54,924 bases of DNA from a bacterium (GTDB taxonomy: Bacteria > Patescibacteriota > Patescibacteriia > Patescibacteriales > Patescibacteriaceae): positions 1 to 54,924 of the forward strand of contig JAKPXD010000009.1 of NCBI GenBank assembly GCA_029570385.1, given 5' to 3'. Positions 49,245-54,924 of this stretch are shown in pieces. Every line of letters begins with the position of its first letter. The first letter of the stretch is position 1. The notes under the pieces were generated by a model. It saw only the letters and a list, made by a program, of their open reading frames with translations, did not search any database and had not been told where the DNA came from. The position numbers were made by a program, and so were the translations under genes.

Positions 49245-50966
49245 TTACCAACCGCCACCACCACCGCCGCCACCACCACCACCCGATGAACCGCTGCCGT
49301 AACTCCCGCCGCTGCTCCAATTGGAACCGGATAAATTATGAATCGATTGAGAAATTTGCGTAATAGAATTATTAAGACTGTCGGCTAAATCATTAATATC
49401 AGCCAGATGAAAATTGCCGCCGACATACCAGGTCGCCACTGTCGTCTCAATTTTTTCCGGGCCATAAATATCGGCCATTTTTTTGACCCACTGCTTAGTT
49501 AAACCAAAAATAATAGCATAGGGCAACAGCTGGTCAAAAATATTTTCCTGCTCATAAAATTGCTGGCGATGTTTTTCCGCCGTCTCCATATAAAGCTTTA
49601 AACCCTTAATCTTTAACAGAGCATCCATCCCCTTGGGGGTCTTTTTGTGGGAAGTGATGGCATAGAAAACAAACAAAATTATCCCCGCAATTGGACTAAC
49701 AGCCATTAAGACAATCGCGGCTATTAGCAGAATATTCCGCCACTTAAAAGTAGCTTTCTCAAAATAACCATTCTCTTTTAACTCGTTGACTGCTTGGTGG
49801 TGCAAGTTGAAAACTTTAGTATAAAAATTACTGCTCAATTCTGACTTCTTGACGACCGTTGCGCCGTCTTTAAATAATTCGTTAAGCAAAGTTTTTTCTG
49901 AATTGCTTAATGAATTTTCTGCCTCGGGATTGTCTGTCAGTTTATAGAAAATATGATCTTTAATCTCTTCTTTAATCTTAATTACGCCCTTAACGGCTAA
50001 ACTAATAATCAACGCGGTCATAAACTTATTAACCAAAAGACGATCTTGCCAAATTGTTCCGACCGCTAAAGGATCTAAATTATCCGGCGGACCATATTCA
50101 GCAATCACCGGCCGCTTATCTTTAGGGTTGCGACCATGCTTCAGATAAATAATTAAACCGGCAATCAGCGCTAAAAATGACAGTAGTAATAAATTAGCTA
50201 TGGCAAAAAAAGCCAAATATTTAGAAATTATTTTTTCCACTATTGTTGTTTTTCCAACTAATTCAGCTGATTCATCGGGAATAAAAATATTTTGCGCAAA
50301 GCTCAAAGAAATGGTAATGCCGTTATTTTTAGGAATAGTTTTAGTTGATTCAAAAACCAAAATATTGTTTAGCCAACGATAATTAGCCAAGTCTTTATTT
50401 TTTTGGCCAACTTGACCAGTATAATAATCTATTACAACTGAATCAGCCTTAATCTCTGGCGGGAAGATAATCCAAGCGCTAAAATTATCAATGTCCATAT
50501 CCCAAAAAGCGCCCAGAATATTCCAATAAAACTCATCAAAATTATCCTGTTGCCGAATAACATTGCTAACACGATACTTAATCTGATAATGATTTTCACC
50601 CTTAACCTCTTTGTGCGGATCACCAATTTTCCAAGTAACCGTCTGGTTAATTGAATCTTTAGTGGTTTGATACTTATAGGCTTGACCGTTTTGATCAGTA
50701 ATGCTAATTAATTCAACCGGTGTCTTGACCGCTTGATCGTCTCGGCCGACCTTGGTCGGAACAATTCGATAAATACCATGCTTGCCGCGAGATTGGCCAC
50801 AATCAGCTGTAATATACTCAGTGATGGTGGCCGAAGAATCCTTATTTAATTGAATATTAGTTTTAAAATCCTTAATATACCACCCATTAACCGACTGGCG
50901 CGCCAAAACTAAACTGGGCTGCAATAATAACCAGGCTATAATCGCATAAACTAATTTTTTCATCAT
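49245..50966 (-). CDS. DUF2207 membrane protein
   Basis: 573 residues. Signal peptide (LVYAIIAWLLLQPSLVLA), an extracytoplasmic beta-rich domain with the DUF2207 opening INGWYIKDFKTNIQLNKDSS-like segment, a membrane helix (about 255-275), a cytoplasmic part with EYGPPDNLDPLAVGTIW and a paired-helix segment further on (NILLIAAIVLMAVSPIAGII). The C terminus is SGSSGGGGGGGGGGGW, a glycine tail typical of the family. Function is unestablished. Confidence 0.87.
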   Translation of the reverse strand: MMKKLVYAIIAWLLLQPSLVLARQSVNGWYIKDFKTNIQLNKDSSATITEYITADCGQSRGKHGIYRIVPTKVGRDDQAVKTPVELISITDQNGQAYKYQTTKDSINQTVTWKIGDPHKEVKGENHYQIKYRVSNVIRQQDNFDEFYWNILGAFWDMDIDNFSAWIIFPPEIKADSVVIDYYTGQVGQKNKDLANYRWLNNILVFESTKTIPKNNGITISLSFAQNIFIPDESAELVGKTTIVEKIISKYLAFFAIANLLLLSFLALIAGLIIYLKHGRNPKDKRPVIAEYGPPDNLDPLAVGTIWQDRLLVNKFMTALIISLAVKGVIKIKEEIKDHIFYKLTDNPEAENSLSNSEKTLLNELFKDGATVVKKSELSSNFYTKVFNLHHQAVNELKENGYFEKATFKWRNILLIAAIVLMAVSPIAGIILFVFYAITSHKKTPKGMDALLKIKGLKLYMETAEKHRQQFYEQENIFDQLLPYAIIFGLTKQWVKKMADIYGPEKIETTVATWYVGGNFHLADINDLADSLNNSITQISQSIHNLSGSNWSSGGSYGSGSSGGGGGGGGGGGW

Positions 50967-50977
50967 AGCTGGTTTTA

Positions 50978-51448
50978 TTATCTAACCTGATCAACTAAAC
51001 CACCAATATAACGAGCTTCATAAATAGTCTTTCCATTATATTCTATGCGCTCTTGGCCAGAAAAATTATTAACCTCACCGCGATATTCATTGCTGTACCG
51101 ATAATCACCATCAACTAATTCCAGCGGCCCGCGATATGGGTGATCCTTGGGAGGCAATGATAACGCTTTTTGTAAAACACTATAAACACTATTGATATCG
51201 CCGGCTTCTTCAGCGACAAAACCATAATAAACCATCATATAGACTGGCGCGCCTTGATAAAAAACCACTTCCCGACCGCCATAAGGCTCACCGCCAAAAT
51301 AATTATCATGATATTTAAAATTGTCATCTTCAAAAACTAAAGTGGTTGATCCATCTTCTTCTTTGATTTTAATAGACTCATCACCGCTGGCGTAAGTTGA
51401 CTGCTTGGCTTTCACTAAAAAGCAGCAAAGCTCATTGAGGTTAATCAT
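50978..51448 (-). CDS. DUF5680-like protein
   Basis: 156 residues, soluble. The sequence FLVKAKQSTYASGDE, the block YHDNYFGGEPYGGREVVFY, PVYMMVYYGFV and the closing YEARYIGGLV recall DUF5680, a small domain of unknown function often found alone or fused to regulators. It is probably intact. Codons and content from here to the right end look more accessory than those to the left. Confidence 0.7.
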   Translation of the reverse strand: MINLNELCCFLVKAKQSTYASGDESIKIKEEDGSTTLVFEDDNFKYHDNYFGGEPYGGREVVFYQGAPVYMMVYYGFVAEEAGDINSVYSVLQKALSLPPKDHPYRGPLELVDGDYRYSNEYRGEVNNFSGQERIEYNGKTIYEARYIGGLVDQVR

Positions 51449-51472
51449 ATAATTATTATTTAATTAAACCGA

Positions 51473-52168
51473 TTAATATATTTTATTTTTAGAAAAATTA
51501 TTAATGGTCAATAATGTCCCCTCAAATAAATTATCTGGCAAATTGTTTAAATCAAACCATCGCCATTCCTCGCATTTATCTGGCTCCATCACAATCACTT
51601 CTCCGCCGTTATAAATACCCCTAACCCCTATATTCAAATAATGCTTCCCGTCACTTTGAAGATATCTTAACTCATCGGCCACTGAAATAATTTCAAATTT
51701 ATCAATATCAAGGTTAGTTTCTTCTTTTGTCTCTCTTTTAGCAGTTTCAAATATCGTTTCACCCATTTCTAAATGACCACCGGGAAAAGACCACTCTCCC
51801 GAACCATGTGAGCCCTTTCTTAAACCTAGCAATACTAACCCCTCGGCATTTTGGATCATCACGCCAATACCGACTTTGGGGTATTTCTTGTCTTCAAAAG
51901 ATATAATCTGGATTCCCTTGTCTTCAATTTCTTGACGACTCCACCATAAATCAGACAATTTAAATTTACGGACATAAGTCACTATTTTTTCTAACACCCG
52001 GCCGGTGAATCGCCGACTAACCGGATCAACTGATGTCCATTCCTCCAATACCAAAATGTCGCCCGGTTCCACTTCAAAATCATTAAGCCTTAATTCATAC
52101 TTCTTCTTACCATCAACAATATCTTGAAAATAATCGGGTAAAACTTTTTTAATTATTCTTTGAGACAT
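51473..52168 (-). CDS. ASCH/DUF3850-NUDIX fusion protein
   Basis: 231 residues in two domains. Residues 1-95 form an ASCH-like (DUF3850) domain: IIKKVLPDYFQDIVDGKKKY with the ELRLND motif, GDILVLEEW and FTGRVLEKIVTYV. Residues 96-231 form a NUDIX hydrolase with the box GGHLEMGETIFETAKRETKEETN (shown split: GGHLEMGET, then RETKEETNL), complete for metal binding. ASCH domains bind RNA or modified nucleosides, so the pair suggests handling of a modified nucleotide, perhaps a damaged or RNA-derived one. Confidence 0.85.
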   Translation of the reverse strand: MSQRIIKKVLPDYFQDIVDGKKKYELRLNDFEVEPGDILVLEEWTSVDPVSRRFTGRVLEKIVTYVRKFKLSDLWWSRQEIEDKGIQIISFEDKKYPKVGIGVMIQNAEGLVLLGLRKGSHGSGEWSFPGGHLEMGETIFETAKRETKEETNLDIDKFEIISVADELRYLQSDGKHYLNIGVRGIYNGGEVIVMEPDKCEEWRWFDLNNLPDNLFEGTLLTINNFSKNKIY

Positions 52169-52186
52169 ATTGATTGTAATATTATA

Positions 52187-52924
52187 TTATCTGAGTGTCC
52201 AACCGCCATCAACGACAATGACCTGACCGGTTATATAGCTTGATAAATCAGATGCTAAAAAAACAACAGCACCAGCAATATCTTCCGCCTGTCCCATTCG
52301 AGCAAGTGGAATCATTGATATTGTCTGTTTTTTGATATTTTCATCTGGGTTATTGGCGCCAGGAGTTTCAATAGAGCCTGGCGCAACTGCGTTGACTCTA
52401 ATTTTTCTATCAGCTACTTCTAACGCAAGAGCTCTAATCATGCTGTTTACCGCCCCCTTTGAAGCGCAATAATGAGTAAGGCTATTAAAGCCCACCAAAG
52501 ATGCAATGGAAGAAATATTGATTATACTTCCTCCGTTGGACATTATTTCTAAAGATTTTTGAGAACATAAAAAAACACTCTTTAAATTTACCGACAATAC
52601 CCTATCCCAATCATTCTCTGTTATTTCTGTAAAAGATTTAAATGGATAAATTCCGGCATTGTTTACTAAAATATCAAGTCCACCAAAAAATTCTTTGGTT
52701 TTATTAATCATATTGTCAACTTGATCTTTTTGTGAAACATCACATTTCACCGCTAATACTTTCACTCCCAGTAATGTGATTTCGGCTTCAACGTTTTTTA
52801 GCGCGGCATCATCAATATCGGAAATAACCACACTGCAACCTTGTTTTGCTAAAGCCAGCGCGATTCCTCTACCAATTCCTTTACTAGCCCCAGTCACTAG
52901 GGCAATTTTACTTTTTAATAACAT
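52187..52924 (-). CDS. Short-chain dehydrogenase/reductase
   Basis: 245 residues of the classical SDR family: cofactor motif TGASKGIGRG at about 11-20, NNAGIY at 87-92, catalytic Ser in INISSIASL and YxxxK in YCASKGAVNS, then VNAVAPGSIETPG. An Asp after the second strand (VISDIDD) favours NAD(H) over NADP(H). It resembles FabG, but no fatty-acid genes are adjacent, so the substrate is open. Confidence 0.92.
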   Translation of the reverse strand: MLLKSKIALVTGASKGIGRGIALALAKQGCSVVISDIDDAALKNVEAEITLLGVKVLAVKCDVSQKDQVDNMINKTKEFFGGLDILVNNAGIYPFKSFTEITENDWDRVLSVNLKSVFLCSQKSLEIMSNGGSIINISSIASLVGFNSLTHYCASKGAVNSMIRALALEVADRKIRVNAVAPGSIETPGANNPDENIKKQTISMIPLARMGQAEDIAGAVVFLASDLSSYITGQVIVVDGGWTLR

Positions 52925-52954
52925 AAATTTATGTTAATTTATTTATAAATTACT

Positions 52955-53393
52955 TTATTCATATCTATTTCCGTCCCCACTATAACATTTTTTCATAACT
53001 CCCCTAAATGACTCATTTAAATCAATACTTAAAGAGTTTGCCAGACAAATTACTATAAAAATAATATCTCCTAATTCATCTGACAATTCCCGTTTTTCTT
53101 CTTCTGATTTTTTCTGTTTGGGTCCATAAATATGATTTACTGCTCTAACTAACTCTCCTACTTCCTCCATGAGACGAGCAAGAATTTCGTGTAGGGGAAA
53201 ACCCAATTTTATATTGTTTTACCCAATCATCTACTTGTTGTAATTGCCTTATATTTATTATTTTAATAAAACTGTTTAGTTTTTTAAATAGTTCAAAACT
53301 AAAAACACCATCTAAATCATCATAAATTCCTATTAAAAATGCAATGGGTAATTCTTCTTCACTATATTCTAATTTTGGCAAAAAGTAAAACAA
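52955..53393 (-). pseudogene. MazG-like pyrophosphohydrolase, frameshifted
   Basis: Two frames together make one MazG domain. The upstream frame ends INIRQLQQVDDWVKQYKIG; the downstream frame resumes FPLHEILARLMEEVGELVRA and continues through SDELGDIIFIVICLANSL, with both metal motifs (EEVGE and DELGD) intact. They are joined if one base is removed from the A4 run at 53198-53201 (GGGTTTTCCCC on the minus strand). No ATG precedes the first part; a TTG at 53393 sits in a terminator-like T tract. It is either a recent pseudogene or an assembly indel. MazG enzymes remove abnormal NTPs. Confidence 0.7.
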
Positions 53394-53421
53394 AAAGACG
53401 TCTTAATAAATAAACGTCTTT
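53394..53421 (-). terminator. Hairpin upstream of the mazG remnant
   Basis: AAAGACGT/ACGTCTTT, 8-bp stem with a 12-nt loop, followed on the minus strand by a T-rich tract. The remaining bases to 53645 contain no frame I would defend. A GGTTCAAGACC-like stretch near 53490 resembles a tRNA T arm but no cloverleaf forms. Confidence 0.5.
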
Positions 53422-53645
53422 CGATTTAATATATGATTCTCGACGCAACTCGGTCACTCAAAACATACATCTTGGCTCCGCGAATCGGTCTTGAACCCAC
53501 CAACTAGCGACTTATAGGGGGTTTTAAAGATTTTTCTAAAGATAAAATAACGGGAGTCGGACGGACTTTTAAAGATAAAAGGGGGGCCTATAAAAAGAGA
53601 GAGAGATTAAAATTTGGGGTAAAATAAAACGTATTATTAGATATA

Positions 53646-53674
53646 TTGACAAATTCTGTCATAAATGCTATAAA
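53646..53674 (+). promoter_or_regulatory. Consensus promoter of the YdcF-like gene
   Basis: TTGACA (53646-53651), 17-nt spacer, TATAAA (53669-53674), then a strong AGGGAGG (53701-53707) 5 nt before the ATG. Such a full Shine-Dalgarno is rare among other genes in this window. Confidence 0.75.
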
Positions 53675-53712
53675 AAACAATCGCACCTAAAAATACAAAC
53701 AGGGAGGCTATT

Positions 53713-54219
53713 ATGGCCAACATTTTAGTGGTCCACGGGCATCAAAACCAAGGTTGGAATCTTAGTTATGATGCCGAAGCTCGTTGCCGTAAGGCAATAG
53801 AGCTAATTCGATCGGACCAACCGTTTGATCGAATTATTTGTTCGGGAGGTCTATTCTCTCCTGAACAACAAGGCGTAACCATCGCTGCGGCGATGGCTCA
53901 ACGCATTAGAGAGGAAATAGTCAATATAGATATTGAAGAGGAAGGCGAAAGTCTAACCACCATTGATAACTGCGAAAAAGTTATTCAAATGGTCGGCAAA
54001 GACAATAACTTTTTCGTGATATCCTCCGACTATCACGCCCTCCGCACAATGGTCATCTGGGACTTGGCTGGCAAAAAAATCAAATTCGTGTCAGCCCTCG
54101 GCCGAAAAACTGTCAAAAAATATATAGTAGAAGTGATCGGCATAGCCGTCGCTATCTGCTGGGGTTTGGGCTTGAAGTGGCCGGAAATGTATTTCCGGCA
54201 AAAAGCTCGTCAAGCCTAA
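53713..54219 (+). CDS. YdcF/SanA-like DUF218 protein
   Basis: 168 residues, soluble apart from one weak hydrophobic patch near 140. The DUF218 pattern is visible: ILVVHGHQN at the start, DFRIICSGG-type strand as FDRIICSGGLFSPEQ, then EEEGESLTTIDNCEKV and FFVISSDYHALRTMVI. Members are found near cell-envelope functions (ElyC, SanA), but the reaction is unknown. Near the 3' end a perfect 9-bp inverted repeat (GCCGGAAAT/ATTTCCGGC, 54180-54199) lies within the coding sequence. Confidence 0.8.
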   Translation: MANILVVHGHQNQGWNLSYDAEARCRKAIELIRSDQPFDRIICSGGLFSPEQQGVTIAAAMAQRIREEIVNIDIEEEGESLTTIDNCEKVIQMVGKDNNFFVISSDYHALRTMVIWDLAGKKIKFVSALGRKTVKKYIVEVIGIAVAICWGLGLKWPEMYFRQKARQA

Positions 54220-54239
54220 CCCCCCAACAAAAAAACTAT

Positions 54240-54275
54240 AAGCCCGATGAAAAATCATTCCGGGCTTTTATTTTT
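54240..54275 (+). terminator. Terminator of the YdcF-like gene
   Basis: AAGCCCG (54240-54246) pairs with CGGGCTT (54261-54267), with an inner ATGA/TCAT extension, followed by a T-rich tract 20 nt after the stop. Confidence 0.85.
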
Positions 54276-54739
54276 GCTTGTTTAAAAAATTTGTAATTAT
54301 TAACAACCCTCTTATTTGTAGAGATCGAAACATCATCTAACGAAAACCTCTTTAGCGGAACCAATCCTCTTCCAGTATATTCCAGTGTTCTATACAAATA
54401 ACCGAGCAATGATCCAGTATAACGAAATCGGCGAATACAGATATCAATATATTTATCTATCAAATTATCATAACCATTCCAAACAGACAAATACTTGTGG
54501 CATTCAATCTATCTATAATTAATGCTTTTCCACATATCTGACATGTATGTTTTTGTGGGGTGAACAGCAACTGCAATCCTTGTATAACAACCAGGCTCTA
54601 TTTTAAAACCGCGCTTTTTACACTGAGCATCCCACCATTTTCTTCTTAACAGGCCATTATCAGTTTTCCCAGTAACCACCCATTTCGCGTCACCATTAGT
54701 AGAACGATCAAAAAACCCACTTATAGTTGGGGCACTCAA
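54276..54739 (-). pseudogene. Broken gene, possibly a type II restriction endonuclease
   Basis: The minus strand from a TTG at 54739 reads SAPTISGFFDRSTNGDAKWV, then GKTDNGLLRRKWWDAQCKKR and IAVAVHPTKT. From memory this block (RSTNGDAKW, GKTDNG, KWWD, HPTK) is shared by some restriction endonucleases, possibly of the ScaI type; I cannot verify the name. After HPTKTY the frame breaks: the neighbouring frame offers CQICGKALII, a likely CxxC continuation. Beyond a TAG the first frame stays open (SVWNGYDNLIDKYIDI and on) into the terminator region. The N-terminal part is missing, with a stop about 27 bp upstream of the TTG. Confidence 0.5.
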
Positions 54740-54854
54740 CGATAAACTTGGTATATTTTCTAAAATTCAGGAGCCAAAACCTGGAAGAATCTTCTGATAT
54801 ATAATTTAAAACAAGTTATGTTAACTTTATCTTTATTTTTTAGCTAAGAATCAA

Positions 54855-54888
54855 AGCAAAAAACATCCCTTTAGGGATGCTTTTTGCT
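54855..54888. terminator. Bidirectional terminator near the right edge
   Basis: CATCCCT/AGGGATG (54864-54870 with 54873-54879) with a 2-nt loop, extended by AGCAAAAA and TTTTTGCT arms. Bases 54740-54854 show no other feature. Confidence 0.7.
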
Positions 54889-54924
54889 CAAAACACTAAT
54901 TTTGAAGAAACCGGACGTGTGTCG

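Noticed and set aside
53461-53525. tRNA-like T-arm sequence (GGGTTCAAGACC on the minus strand)
   Set aside because: The flanking 5-bp T stem does not pair and no acceptor or anticodon stem can be drawn.
54236-54490. Independent 84-residue gene at the right end
   Set aside because: Its 3' end lies in the YdcF terminator and it is in frame with the broken upstream gene beyond a TAG, so it was treated as debris.
1-54924. CRISPR array or cas genes
   Set aside because: No regularly spaced direct repeats and no Cas-like proteins were seen on either strand.

Overview
The window looks like one end of a chromosome or contig from a member of the Candidate Phyla Radiation (Patescibacteria). The evidence is AT-rich sequence, short intergenic spaces, a minimal insert-less ProRS, a pseudopilin, DUF5666, Gmad2/GerMN and YibE/F envelope proteins, and a large secreted protein carrying short W/Y-rich 'GR-L-aYYVdP---YPl' modules of the kind I associate with CPR surface proteins. 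No rRNA, convincing tRNA, CRISPR array or intact transposase gene is visible. The phylum assignment is inference from gene content.

Layout. 1-11.2 kb (minus strand) is housekeeping: the start of a Wzz-like polysaccharide co-polymerase cut by the left edge; csoR-type repressor, trxA and trxB behind a promoter with a GC-rich palindrome in its spacer; then, reading 5' to 3', secD-secF, proS and mreB-mreC-mreD-mrdA. SecD carries two inserted parvulin-like domains. 11.3-20.6 kb holds an RRM protein, a membrane-anchored unknown, secA, a short hibernation factor, a class I aldolase, an MFS carrier, rarA and an Nramp-related transporter. 20.6-35.4 kb is dominated by two MacB-type export systems (membrane-fusion protein, ATPase, permease). 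Between them lie an HNH-like protein, a ZIP transporter, an HD hydrolase, a pseudopilin, an ECF sigma factor with a membrane partner, and a predicted free-standing structured RNA of about 195 nt (29.1-29.3 kb).

35.8-40.1 kb is the most unusual region. It is a minus-strand, overlapping operon of a reverse transcriptase, an ABC-exporter-like membrane protein with a degenerate ATPase domain (split by a -1 frameshift at a slippery T run), and a membrane-anchored phospholipase-D-family protein. Just upstream of the RT, about 220 nt are closed by 24-26 nt inverted arms and contain three further helices. A promoter -10 box sits so that the transcript would start at the first arm. The arrangement resembles a retron RNA next to its RT, but the RT itself lacks retron hallmarks. 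Partial copies of the RT 3' end, of a DUF5666 gene and of a NUDIX gene around this operon record duplication and loss.

40.3-54.9 kb contains NUDIX, a CofE-like fragment, a Gmad2/GerMN lipoprotein-like gene, asnS, a 902-residue secreted protein, YibE/F, GGCT-like, P-loop kinase, cyclophilin and DUF2207 genes. The right end is accessory in character: DUF5680, ASCH-NUDIX fusion, SDR, a frameshifted mazG, a YdcF-like gene with a textbook promoter and Shine-Dalgarno, and debris of what may be a restriction endonuclease.
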